This document shows positions 50,471-59,040 of a stretch of DNA of 64,000 nt, one piece after another. Source of the DNA: Sphingobium sp. CR2-8 (lineage in GTDB: Bacteria; Pseudomonadota; Alphaproteobacteria; Sphingomonadales; Sphingomonadaceae); the NCBI RefSeq assembly GCF_035818615.1, contig NZ_JAYKZY010000002.1, positions 1,924,501-1,988,500 on the forward strand, read 5' to 3'. Position numbers and translations under genes: made by a program. Every line of letters begins with the position of its first letter. Within the stretch, counting starts at the first letter, position 1. The notes below the pieces were generated by a model. The model was not told the DNA's origin and did not search any database. It saw only the letters and a program-made list of their open reading frames with translations.

Positions 50471-51907
50471 ATGCAGATCAATCGTCGTGACATGATGGCC
50501 GGAGCCGCGCTGGCGGGCCTTGCCGCGTCGCCGCTGGGCGCTGCGGTCAAAAAGGCCGCTGGTCCGTCCGACCCCGACGTCATCATCCTGGGCGCAGGCA
50601 TTTCCGGCCTCAACGCCGCATGGCTGCTGGAGCAGCAAGGGGCCAAGGTGCTGGTGCTGGAAGCGCGGCAGCGGGTCGGCGGCCGGGTGCTGACGCTGAT
50701 GGATCAGCCGGGCTACCCTGAAATGGGCTTCAATTCGATGGCGGCCGGCTATGGCCGGGGGATCGACGCAGCGCAGCGCGCGGGCGTCGAACTGGTCGAT
50801 GTCACGCCGCGATATCTGGCTGATCCGCGGCAACAACTGGTGCTGGGCGGCGAAAGCTTCACACCCGAACAGTGGAAGGCGTCGCCGCGCAACCCCCTGC
50901 CCGCCGCGATGAAAGGCATGATGCCGTGGGAAGTGTTGCCATCGCTGTTCATGAAGTCGCCGCGCCTGCCCGACTGGAACGAATGGATACGCGCCACGGC
51001 GGCGCAGGATATCTCGGTGCAGGCCTATCTGACCGCGCAGGGCCTCGACGATGCCGCCATCCGACTGGTGTTCGACACCGCGCCTTATGCCGGCACCAAT
51101 GCCTATGATTCCGCCGCGCTCAACTATGACTTCAATTTCGGCTGGGCCAAGGCGCAGGGCGAGATCGGGCCGCAAAGCTTCGCGGTGAAAGGCGGCAACC
51201 AGAAGCTGACCGACGCGATGGCGACCATGGTCAAGGGCGACCTGCTGCGCGGCAAGGAAGTGGTTGGCATCGAAAGCGGTCCGGGTGGCGCGACCGTTAC
51301 CTGCCGCGACGGCAGCCGGTTCAGGGGCGGCAAGATTCTGTCCACCCTGCCCTTTTCAACCCTGCGCAACATCAGCCTGACCCCCGCCCTGACCGGGCCG
51401 CAGGCGCAGGCGGTGATGACCCTGCCCTATCAGCCGCTCTCCATCGCCTTCCTGACCGTGCGCGAACCCTATTGGGAAAAGGATCAACTGCCCGCGTCGA
51501 TGTGGACCGATGGGCCGATGGGCACGGTGCTGGCGCAGCATTATGGCGAGACGGTTTCGGAAGTGACCGGCCTCAGCCTCTTCGCACGCGGGCGACTGGC
51601 GCAATATTGGGATCGGCTGGGCAAGGACGCCGTGCTGAAACTGGTGGTCGAGGAACTGGAGCGGGTCCGTCAGGCGTCCAGGGGACTGGTCACGGGCGCG
51701 GCCTTCCACAGTTGGGGGCTGGAGCCGTTCAACGGGGGCGACTGGGCCTATTTCTCGCCGGGTCAGGTGAGCAGTTTCGGCCAGACGATGGCGGCGCCCG
51801 CCGGACGCCTGCACTTCTGCGGCGAACATACCGCGACCAGCAATCGCGGGCTGGAAGGCGCGCTGGAATCCTCGGAGCGCGCCGTGCTGGAACTGCTGTC
51901 GGCCTGA
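50471..51907 (+). CDS. Exported flavin monoamine oxidase-family protein
   Basis: 478 aa. The N-terminus has a twin-arginine-like signal (NRRDMMAGAALAGLAA). The FAD motif ILGAGISGLNAAWLLEQQGA starts near residue 38, the GGRVLT motif follows, and HFCGEHTATSNRGLEGALES closes the flavin site, as in flavin amine oxidases and phytoene-desaturase relatives. It would oxidise an amine or a related carbon-nitrogen or carbon-carbon bond in the periplasm. It converges with the binding-protein gene (4-bp gap). The gap upstream contains ACTGTCATAGCC at 50404-50415. Confidence 0.86.
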   Translation: MQINRRDMMAGAALAGLAASPLGAAVKKAAGPSDPDVIILGAGISGLNAAWLLEQQGAKVLVLEARQRVGGRVLTLMDQPGYPEMGFNSMAAGYGRGIDAAQRAGVELVDVTPRYLADPRQQLVLGGESFTPEQWKASPRNPLPAAMKGMMPWEVLPSLFMKSPRLPDWNEWIRATAAQDISVQAYLTAQGLDDAAIRLVFDTAPYAGTNAYDSAALNYDFNFGWAKAQGEIGPQSFAVKGGNQKLTDAMATMVKGDLLRGKEVVGIESGPGGATVTCRDGSRFRGGKILSTLPFSTLRNISLTPALTGPQAQAVMTLPYQPLSIAFLTVREPYWEKDQLPASMWTDGPMGTVLAQHYGETVSEVTGLSLFARGRLAQYWDRLGKDAVLKLVVEELERVRQASRGLVTGAAFHSWGLEPFNGGDWAYFSPGQVSSFGQTMAAPAGRLHFCGEHTATSNRGLEGALESSERAVLELLSA

Positions 51908-51911
51908 CCGA

Positions 51912-52643
51912 TCAGGGAACGGCGCGCAACGCCCGTTCCCACCCCGCCTTTTCCCGACGCAGCGCGGCATTGACCGCCGCGACCAGCCCGGCGTCGCGCC
52001 GGATGAGCCACGCCTTTTCCTGATGGGTGAAGGGCTTGCGCGTCGTCGCGCACAGGCGGCCGGCATAGCGCCGCGCCATATGGTCCACCACCACCCCGTC
52101 GGTGATCCACACATCGGCCCGTCCGTCGAGCAGCGCCTGCGGCAGATCGGCGTCGTCCGGGTTGATGGTCACGTTGGCCTTGCTGAACCATTGCTTCGCC
52201 AGGGCGCCGATGGTTTGACCTGTATTGATCTGCACCCGCACGCCCGGTCGCTCAATGGCACGCAGGCTGGCATAGGCGTGCCGGTCGGCACAGCGTGCCA
52301 AGGGACGTTTGCCATCGTCCACCAGCGCGAAGGAATAGGTGCCGATGGCGGCGCGTTCCGGTGTGATGGTCAGGCCGCCGATCACGACGTCGAACCGGCC
52401 TGCGATAAAATCCCTGGACAACGTCTGCCAACTGGTCGGCACGAAGATCGCACGCTTACCCAGACGCTTCGCCACGGCGCGTGCAGTCACGACATCCGCG
52501 CCCTCGAACGAGCCATCGGGAAGCCGCTGCGCATAGGGCGGATAGTCGCCTGTCAGGCCGAAACGGATCGCGCCGTCCTGCGCCGATGCCCCCGTCGCAT
52601 CCGCCAGCATCAGCGCCAGCGCGATTGCTGGTCCGGCGCGCAT
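51912..52643 (-). CDS. Periplasmic solute-binding protein, family 3 (PheC-like)
   Basis: 243 aa with a signal peptide ending near GASAQ (residue 22). The family 3 binding fold is seen in FGLTGDYPPYA near the start of the mature protein and in GRFDVVIGGLTITPER. Related sequences include amino-acid-binding proteins and periplasmic cyclohexadienyl dehydratase. No ABC permease or ATPase accompanies it. It overlaps the MFS gene by one base, so a catalytic or sensing role is as likely as transport. Confidence 0.78.
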   Translation of the reverse strand: MRAGPAIALALMLADATGASAQDGAIRFGLTGDYPPYAQRLPDGSFEGADVVTARAVAKRLGKRAIFVPTSWQTLSRDFIAGRFDVVIGGLTITPERAAIGTYSFALVDDGKRPLARCADRHAYASLRAIERPGVRVQINTGQTIGALAKQWFSKANVTINPDDADLPQALLDGRADVWITDGVVVDHMARRYAGRLCATTRKPFTHQEKAWLIRRDAGLVAAVNAALRREKAGWERALRAVP

Positions 52644-54028
52644 CAGATCGGTTCGACCAGCTTTGCTTCATCCAGATCGTAGCGGGTCAACGCGATGATC
52701 GCGCAGAGCATCGCCAGCGCCGGCACGATGGCAAGGCAGATGTAGATGGCCATGATCGCGCTTGGGGGTTGCTGCACCTTGCCGGTGGTCGACGCGACAT
52801 AGCCCATGCCGCTGAGGAACGCGCCCATGATGGCGATACCGGCGGCGGCCGACAATTTGTCGAACAGGGTCGTGAAGCCGGCGAAGGCGCCTTCCCGCCG
52901 CAGGCCGGTCTGGATGTAATCGTAGCGCACCGCGTCCGACATCATCGAATAGGCGCACAGGATGACGCCACCCGACGATATGCCAATGGCAATGGCGCGG
53001 GCGAACAGCAGCCAGTCCGCTTCACCGGGCAGCGCAGTGAACCAGGCAAGGTGCAACAGGCCGAAGGCGGTCATCGACGCGATATAGGCCCATTTCTTAC
53101 CCATCCGCTTCGACAGACGGACCCAGAGCGGCATCGATCCGACCGATCCAACCGTCGCGATCATATAATAGGTGCCAAGCCAGCCATCGGGCAGCAACAG
53201 CACATATTTGCTGAAATAGGCGCTGCCGATCGAGGTGACGGCGGTGCCGAACAGAACGAAGATATGGGCGATGGCGAGGATGCGGAACGGACGGTTCGCC
53301 CAGGCGAGCTTGGCCTGGTCGATCATGCTGTAGCGCTTGCGCGGGCCGTCGCTCTGTTCGGGCGCGGTGCGCGGCGCGTTGCGCAGCAACCATATGCCGG
53401 TGAGGCCCATGACCAAGGTGATCGCCGCGACCACGAGCGACATCGCCGCGTGGCCGCTGCGCGTCGCGCCCCACAGGCCCAGCAGCATCGCCGGCAATGT
53501 CGAACCGATCAGCACGCCCAGCGAATTGCCGAACACGCGATAGGCCATCAGCGTGGTCCGCTCATTATAATCGTCCGACGCCTCCACCAGCATCGCAATG
53601 CTGGGAATGGTAAGCGCGGTATAGGCGCTGGCATGCAGCATCAGCGCCACCGTCACGAAGACCTGCGCGGCGATGATCGACCCGAAATCGGGTGTGTTGA
53701 ACACCATCGCGATGCCCAGCGGCATCATTATGCCGCCTGCAAACAGGAACGGGAGGCGACGGCCCCAGCGGGTGCGCGCATTGTCGCTCCAGGCGCCCAG
53801 GGCCGGATCGAGCAGGCCGTCGTAGATTTTGACCAGCGCGAACATGATGCCTGCCGCACCCGCGGAAATCGCCAGATTGTCGGTCAGGAACCGAAAGGCG
53901 AGCAGGGTTATGATGTTCATCCCCGCCGAATGGCTGATCGGAATGAGGATGAACCCGAATCGCAACGACCAGTTGGGCCGCGTCAGCGGCGCTGTCCGCC
54001 CGGCGCCCTGTTGAAATGTCCCGCTCAT
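52643..54028 (-). CDS. GPH-family MFS transporter
   Basis: 461 aa with about 12 membrane segments, the same length and family as the carrier at 18.2 kb (MFS_2). The loop SDNARTRWGRRLPFL is the family signature. It heads a two-gene unit with the periplasmic binding-type protein and is divergent from an alpha/beta-hydrolase. It probably imports a glycoside or other neutral compound with a cation. The two carriers could serve related substrates. Confidence 0.83.
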   Translation of the reverse strand: MSGTFQQGAGRTAPLTRPNWSLRFGFILIPISHSAGMNIITLLAFRFLTDNLAISAGAAGIMFALVKIYDGLLDPALGAWSDNARTRWGRRLPFLFAGGIMMPLGIAMVFNTPDFGSIIAAQVFVTVALMLHASAYTALTIPSIAMLVEASDDYNERTTLMAYRVFGNSLGVLIGSTLPAMLLGLWGATRSGHAAMSLVVAAITLVMGLTGIWLLRNAPRTAPEQSDGPRKRYSMIDQAKLAWANRPFRILAIAHIFVLFGTAVTSIGSAYFSKYVLLLPDGWLGTYYMIATVGSVGSMPLWVRLSKRMGKKWAYIASMTAFGLLHLAWFTALPGEADWLLFARAIAIGISSGGVILCAYSMMSDAVRYDYIQTGLRREGAFAGFTTLFDKLSAAAGIAIMGAFLSGMGYVASTTGKVQQPPSAIMAIYICLAIVPALAMLCAIIALTRYDLDEAKLVEPI

Positions 54029-54188
54029 GCCGATGCTCCCGCCATTTTCTGATCATCAGGCTGGCACAGCGACACGGCGTGCCGCGCGCGGCTTGCGATT
54101 TATCCGGCAAGCGGGGAGACGCCGACAGCCGGTCGCTCCATGCGGTGCGCGCCATAGTCTGCGCCATCACATATTGGGGAGCATCGGC

Positions 54189-55163
54189 ATGAAGATCTTG
54201 CGATGGACGGGCCTGGGGATCGGGGCGCTACTATTGATATTGGCGCTATGGCTGGGGTCGATGCGGCTTGGCCTGTGGAACCCCAGCTATGAAACGGTGA
54301 AGGCGCGGCAGGCGACGCCCCCATCCAAATTCGTGAAGGTCGGCGACACATTGCTGCATGTGCGCGACGAAGGGCGGGGTCCGGTGCTGCTGATGCTTCA
54401 CAGTTCGATGAGCAACCTGCGCATCTGGGACGCCTATGCCGATCGGCTCAAGAGCCATTATCGCGTCATTCGATTGGATTGGCCGCCCTATGGCCTGAGC
54501 ATCGATCCCAAGCCGTCGACGGGACTGCATGGCGTCGTAAAGCTGGTCGAGCGTTTCGTCGATCAGGAGAAACTGGGCCAGTTCACCCTGATCGGCAGTT
54601 CGAGTGGCGCGACCCTGTCGGTTCTCTATGCCGCCGCGCATCCCGATCGGGTGAAGGCGCTGGCGCTGTCCACCCTGCCCCTGGCCGCACCGCCACCCAC
54701 CAAATTTTCGCGCTGGGAAATGGCGATGACGTGGACGCACGAAAAGCTGGTGCCCACCTATTATCCCAAATTCTATTATTCGGCCGTTCTCGCTAGCCTT
54801 TATGGCGAACCGTCGCGGCTGAAGCCCGAAACCGTCGACTGGTATTATGAGACGAACAACCTGCCAGGCGGCTTTGCCCGTGTGCGGGAATATTATGCCG
54901 CCAACCAGAAAGCCGTCTGGTCGAAGGGCGCGGGCAAGGAAGCCGCCTCCATCACGGTGCCGGTGCTGCTGCAATGGGGCGATCGCGATCCCGTGCTGGC
55001 GGCCCCGCTTGCCGACAAGGCTGTGGCGCAGTTCAGCAATGCACCGGTGACGCTGATCCATTATCCCGACGTCAGCCATTATCCGATGATCGAACTGCCG
55101 GAAAAGACCGGGCAGGACCTGGAAGCCTTTCTCGATCGTGTCCATGCAGGGGCGGCGCGATGA
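54189..55163 (+). CDS. Membrane-anchored alpha/beta-hydrolase
   Basis: 324 aa from ATG 54189, with an N-terminal uncleaved-looking membrane helix (LGIGALLLILALWLGSM). The canonical nucleophile is Ser138 in GSSSG, the acid lies in WGDRDPV and the His in YPDVSHYPM. The oxyanion segment is MLHSSMS. Unlike the other two hydrolases of this fold nearby, its triad is complete, so it is probably an active esterase or epoxide/C-C hydrolase at the periplasmic face. It overlaps the next small gene by 4 bp. Confidence 0.85.
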   Translation: MKILRWTGLGIGALLLILALWLGSMRLGLWNPSYETVKARQATPPSKFVKVGDTLLHVRDEGRGPVLLMLHSSMSNLRIWDAYADRLKSHYRVIRLDWPPYGLSIDPKPSTGLHGVVKLVERFVDQEKLGQFTLIGSSSGATLSVLYAAAHPDRVKALALSTLPLAAPPPTKFSRWEMAMTWTHEKLVPTYYPKFYYSAVLASLYGEPSRLKPETVDWYYETNNLPGGFARVREYYAANQKAVWSKGAGKEAASITVPVLLQWGDRDPVLAAPLADKAVAQFSNAPVTLIHYPDVSHYPMIELPEKTGQDLEAFLDRVHAGAAR

Positions 55164-55534
55164 GCGATATTTGCGGGCTTTGGACCTTGACCGCGAAAGC
55201 GCTCAATCAGGACGGATCGCTGCTTTATGATTGGGACGCGCGCGTGCAAATCGAACCGGACGGCGACGGCAGCGTGCAGATGACGGTGGATTCGGAACAT
55301 TCCAAATCCCGCGCCATCAGCGCAGGCGCGCAGGTGCGTACCATGCCTGACGGGCGGACGACTTTGCTGTACGACTATATCGCCGACCCCACGCATGAAG
55401 GGACGGCGAGCCATGATTTCTTCGGGCTGGTGCGCTATGTATTCGATGCGGCGGGCGACGGCGCGCAGGGGCATTATCTCAATTATAATGGCCGCTATAC
55501 GCTGGGCGAATTGTCGCTGAAGCGCGTGACGTGA
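55160..55534 (+). CDS. Small beta-rich protein of unknown function
   Basis: 124 aa, unrecognised, beginning MSDICGLWTLTAKAL. Alternating strand-like segments and GLVRYVFDAAGD and YLNYNGRYTLGEL suggest a lipocalin-like barrel that binds a small molecule. ATG 55160 overlaps the hydrolase stop, so the two are coupled. It ends just before a strong terminator. No signal peptide is seen. Confidence 0.62.
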   Translation: MSDICGLWTLTAKALNQDGSLLYDWDARVQIEPDGDGSVQMTVDSEHSKSRAISAGAQVRTMPDGRTTLLYDYIADPTHEGTASHDFFGLVRYVFDAAGDGAQGHYLNYNGRYTLGELSLKRVT

Positions 55535-55542
55535 TGCCTCCA

Positions 55543-55579
55543 CCGTCCCGGCCGATATGGGGCCGGGACGGATGCTTTT
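55543..55579. terminator. Strong hairpin terminator
   Basis: CCGTCCCGGCC at 55543-55553 pairs with GGCCGGGACGG at 55561-55571 around a 7-base loop, followed by ATGCTTTTT. It ends the rightward pair and lies next to the convergent LLM gene stop. Confidence 0.85.
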
Positions 55580-56653
55580 TCAGCGCCGGGCGTCGCGATC
55601 GGCCACGCCGGCGCGGATCATCGGGATCAGTTCCCGGCCGAACAGCCGCGCGTCATCGATCGTGTAGAAGCCGTTCAGCAGGAAGCGATCGACGCCGATA
55701 TCATAATAGGACAGCAGCGCATCGGCGACCTGCCGAGCGGTGCCGACCAGCGCCGTGGCGTGAAGCCGCCCCTTGGTCGCCTGCGTGATTCCCGTCCAAA
55801 GCCGCTCGTCCACGCGCGCGCCCTGCGCGGCGAGGTCCAGCGCGCCCTGTGTGCCGCTATCGCCCTCTCCCTTGTCGCGGCCGATCACCGTGCCGCCCGC
55901 CTGGATACCGGTGACGGTTTCCAGGATCGCCGCCGCCTTGTCCCAGGCGGCCTCCTCGCTATCGCCCAGGATGACGCGCATCGACATGGAGATGCCGGGA
56001 TTGCGGCCATGGCGCGCAGCCTCCGCCTTGAAGCGGGAGACGAGCGCATCGGTCTGCGCCAGCGTGCCCGGCCCTACGGCATAGACGTCCGCGCATTGTG
56101 CGCCCAGTTCGATCGCGAGGTCCGACGCGCCGCCCCAGAAGATCGGGATCGCGTCCTGCACCGGCTTGACCTCCGCATAGCCGCCATTCAAGCGATAATG
56201 GTCGCTGTCATGATCGATCGGAGCCGCGCCGGTCCAGATCGCGCGGAGGATATCGACATATTCGCGGCTGCGGCGATAGCGCTCGTCCTTCGTCAGAAAA
56301 TCGCCGTCGCATTGGGTTTCGACATCGCTGGCGCCGGTGATGATATGGACGCCGACGCGCCCGTTGCTGATCCGGTCGAGCGTCGCGAACATGCGCGCGG
56401 CCATGGTCGGCGCGACGAAGCCGGGGCGATGCGCCACCATGAATTTAAGCCGCGTGGTGACGGCGGCGACATGCGCGGCGGTCGCCAGGCCATCGGGCCA
56501 TGTCGCGGTCTGGCCAATCAGGATGCGATCGAACCCCGCCTCTTCATGCGCGATGGCGTAGTCGCGGATGAAGGCGGGATCGAACACGCCCTTGAGCGGA
56601 TGCACTTCGGAGGAATTGGCGAAGAAATGCAGGCCGACGATCTCGCACGGCAT
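55580..56653 (-). CDS. SsuD-like LLM-class flavin monooxygenase (second of tandem)
   Basis: 357 aa LLM-family monooxygenase of the alkanesulfonate monooxygenase type. FDRILIGQ, AHRPGF, ATLDRISNGR and HIITGAS are visible, and the C-terminus has FLLNGF. It overlaps the upstream tandem copy by one base (TGATG). Both resemble the SsuD-like protein at the left window edge. No flavin reductase gene is seen close by. Without a transporter nearby, the substrate may be a sulfonate or an unrelated small molecule of the catabolic region. Confidence 0.86.
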   Translation of the reverse strand: MPCEIVGLHFFANSSEVHPLKGVFDPAFIRDYAIAHEEAGFDRILIGQTATWPDGLATAAHVAAVTTRLKFMVAHRPGFVAPTMAARMFATLDRISNGRVGVHIITGASDVETQCDGDFLTKDERYRRSREYVDILRAIWTGAAPIDHDSDHYRLNGGYAEVKPVQDAIPIFWGGASDLAIELGAQCADVYAVGPGTLAQTDALVSRFKAEAARHGRNPGISMSMRVILGDSEEAAWDKAAAILETVTGIQAGGTVIGRDKGEGDSGTQGALDLAAQGARVDERLWTGITQATKGRLHATALVGTARQVADALLSYYDIGVDRFLLNGFYTIDDARLFGRELIPMIRAGVADRDARR

Positions 56654-57735
56654 CAGGCGGCGACCGTCTCGGCATCACGCTCCGCGACGCGCGCGCGCAG
56701 CAGCGGGATGACGTCGCGACCGATCAGCACCGTGTCGTCCACAGGTTCGAAACCGCGCAGGATGAACTTGGCGACGCCCGCGTCATAATAATCCATCAGT
56801 GCATCGACAATCTGTTCGGGATCGCCGACCAGCGTGCCACTGTTGCTCTGACCGCCGCGCAGCTGGTTGATGCCGTTCCAGAAGCATTTTTCCAGGCGAT
56901 CGCCTCGCGCCGCCAGTTCGGCGGTGCGCTGGAAGCCGTCAGCCTTCGCCGCGGCGACATTCTGGGCGAGGCGGGGCGACGCGGCGATGATCTGTTCGCG
57001 CACCTTGTCCGCGCGCGCCCAGGCTTCCTGCTCGGTGTCGGCCACGATCAGCCGGATCGACATCAGGAACGCAGGGTCGCGGCCATGCGGGGCAGCGGCG
57101 GCGCGAACGGTGTTCACCACCTGCGTCATCCCCTCGACCGTGTCGCTGAGCGTCGCGAAGGTATCGGCATATTGCCCGCCGACGGCCAACGCCGCAGGCG
57201 ACATGCCACCGAAATAGACGGGAATGCCCGGTTTTTGCAGCGGCTTCACTTCGGCGAAACCGGCACGGAAACGGTAGAAGGCGCCGTCATGGTCTAACGG
57301 TGCTTCACTGCCCCAGATCCCGCGCAGGATGGATATATATTCGCCGCTGCGGGCGTAGCGTTCTGCCTTGGTCAGGAAATCGCCATCGGCCTGCGTCTCG
57401 ATATCGCTTGCCGCGCTGATGATATGCACCGCCAGCCGCCCTTCGAGCAGATGGTCGAGCGTCGCCAGCACGCGCGCGCCCATGGTCGGCGCGATGAAAC
57501 CGGGACGGTGCGCCAGCATGACGCCCAGCCGCTGCGTGATCGCCGCGACATAGGCGGCGATGCTGATATTGTCCGGCATGGTAGCGGCGTTGGCGATGAG
57601 CACACGGTCATAGCCGCCCTCGTCATGCAGGCGGGCCTGCGTCGCGATCGCCTCCATGTCGAAATGCGACACCGGCATCGGCGATAATTCGCTGCCAAGA
57701 TTGTGGTTGAGCAAGCCATTGATTTCGACGGGCAT
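56653..57735 (-). CDS. SsuD-like LLM-class flavin monooxygenase (first of tandem)
   Basis: 360 aa paralogue of the following gene: GYDRVLIANA, AHRPGFIAP, HIISAASDIETQ and FILRGFEP match the same positions. Divergence between the copies is large enough for different substrates. ATG 57735 is first in the leftward two-gene unit. The upstream gap contains CCTATCCGACT at 57810-57820, facing the DUF1330 gene. Confidence 0.86.
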   Translation of the reverse strand: MPVEINGLLNHNLGSELSPMPVSHFDMEAIATQARLHDEGGYDRVLIANAATMPDNISIAAYVAAITQRLGVMLAHRPGFIAPTMGARVLATLDHLLEGRLAVHIISAASDIETQADGDFLTKAERYARSGEYISILRGIWGSEAPLDHDGAFYRFRAGFAEVKPLQKPGIPVYFGGMSPAALAVGGQYADTFATLSDTVEGMTQVVNTVRAAAAPHGRDPAFLMSIRLIVADTEQEAWARADKVREQIIAASPRLAQNVAAAKADGFQRTAELAARGDRLEKCFWNGINQLRGGQSNSGTLVGDPEQIVDALMDYYDAGVAKFILRGFEPVDDTVLIGRDVIPLLRARVAERDAETVAA

Positions 57736-57905
57736 GATGCGCGGCTCTCCTGTCTGGATTTCCGCGACAGGATAGACGCAGGACCGATGGATCGAGCAGC
57801 GACCACCTGCCTATCCGACTGACGGTCGTGCGCGAAGGGCCGCGTGGCGATGGCGTCCGACCGGTTAGGTTCCCGGTCACATCATCCCAACATGAGGAGT
57901 GTTCT

Positions 57906-58199
57906 ATGGCCGCTTATATCGTCGCCACCGTGCGGATCGACGACCCCGCGAAATTCGGGGAATATGTCAAAGCCATCGCCGGTCTGTCCGAAGCGCACGG
58001 CGGCGAATATCTGGTGCGTGGCAAGGTGTTCGAGGTACTGGAAGGCGACATCGACGCCGAGGAACGCATCGTCGTCAGCCGTTTTCCGACGGCCGAAGCC
58101 GCGCGTGGCTATGCCAAGTCGCCCGAATATCTGGCAGGCGCCAAGCTGCGCGAAGGCGCCGGTACGGTGATCAGCCGTCTGCTGGTCGATCCGGCCTGA
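57906..58199 (+). CDS. DUF1330 ferredoxin-fold protein
   Basis: 97 aa protein of the DUF1330 dimeric alpha/beta-barrel family: AAYIVATVRIDDPAKFGEY at the start and a VSRFPTAEAARGYAKSPEY helix. Some members act as small monooxygenase-like or binding proteins. ATG 57906 follows GAGGAG closely; longer upstream frames are out of context. It is a single gene ended by a hairpin. Confidence 0.85.
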   Translation: MAAYIVATVRIDDPAKFGEYVKAIAGLSEAHGGEYLVRGKVFEVLEGDIDAEERIVVSRFPTAEAARGYAKSPEYLAGAKLREGAGTVISRLLVDPA

Positions 58200-58206
58200 T
58201 GACAAG

Positions 58207-58230
58207 CGGGGGCCGCAAACACGGCCCCCG
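58207..58230. terminator. Hairpin terminator between convergent genes
   Basis: CGGGGGCCG at 58207-58215 pairs with CGGCCCCCG at 58222-58230 around CAAACA, followed by TCTTC. It lies between the DUF1330 gene and the convergent end of the big leftward operon. Confidence 0.8.
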
Positions 58231-58233
58231 TCT

Positions 58234-59040
58234 TCAAACGACCGTCGCCAGAAAGCTGGCGATCGCGTCGGCCCAGCCCTGCGGGTCTTGATCGCAGATA
58301 TCGATCCCGCCACCCGCTATTTCCGCATAGGCGAAATCAGGTCGCAGAGCATGAGCCGCCAGCGCGGACTGGTGCATCATGTCGCCCGTATTCGTCAGGA
58401 TGAGGCCCGGCTGGGTGATCCGTTGCAGCGGCTCTTCGTGCCGATAGGCGAAGGCGGCGGCATGGCCGTACCAATAGGCGCCGCGATCCCACGCCATCAT
58501 CGCCTGGACCACATAGTCGCTGATCCGTTCCGGCCCCAGTTCGCCATTCGACAGATGATCGCGGATGCGGGCGATCTCGACCATATGCGCCGCGCCCGGC
58601 AGCGGCCTGAACGCCTTTTCCCGCGCGACGATGTCGGCGGTCAGCGCTTCGCGCTCCGCCTCTTCCATGATCATCACGCCGTGCAGAATGACGGCGTCGA
58701 TCCTGTCGGGATGGGCGATCGCGGCTTCGGTAGAAACCAGGCCGCCGGTATGATGCCCCGCCACCGCCGCGCGATCGATCCCCAGCGCATCGAGCACCGG
58801 CACGACGCAGGTGGCATAGTCTGCGATCGTCGGAGGGGCGTCGGGCGCATCGGACATGCCAAAGCCTGGCATGTCGATCGCGATCGGGCGCAGGCCGTGG
58901 GCGATCAGCGGCGCGAAGACGTTGGAAAACTGGTCCGACGTCATGATCGCCTGATGCAGCAGCACGAGCGGTCGCCCCGCCCCCGCCGCCTGATAGTGGA
59001 TCTGGCCGAACCGGCCATCAACATAGCCACGGCGCATCAT
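58234..59040 (-). CDS. Alpha/beta-hydrolase-fold protein lacking catalytic Ser and His
   Basis: 268 aa alpha/beta-hydrolase relative. The elbow reads Gly95-His96-His97-Thr-Gly99, with His97 at the Ser position. The usual C-terminal GxGH segment reads AGGGIDICDQD, without His. The aspartate in NTGDMM and the oxyanion segment LLHQAIM remain. It is the last gene of the seven-gene operon and overlaps the zinc dehydrogenase by 4 bp (ATG 59040). It shares the GxHTG elbow with the protein at 47.5 kb, so this is a family trait rather than decay. The chemistry is unknown. Confidence 0.82.
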   Translation of the reverse strand: MMRRGYVDGRFGQIHYQAAGAGRPLVLLHQAIMTSDQFSNVFAPLIAHGLRPIAIDMPGFGMSDAPDAPPTIADYATCVVPVLDALGIDRAAVAGHHTGGLVSTEAAIAHPDRIDAVILHGVMIMEEAEREALTADIVAREKAFRPLPGAAHMVEIARIRDHLSNGELGPERISDYVVQAMMAWDRGAYWYGHAAAFAYRHEEPLQRITQPGLILTNTGDMMHQSALAAHALRPDFAYAEIAGGGIDICDQDPQGWADAIASFLATVV

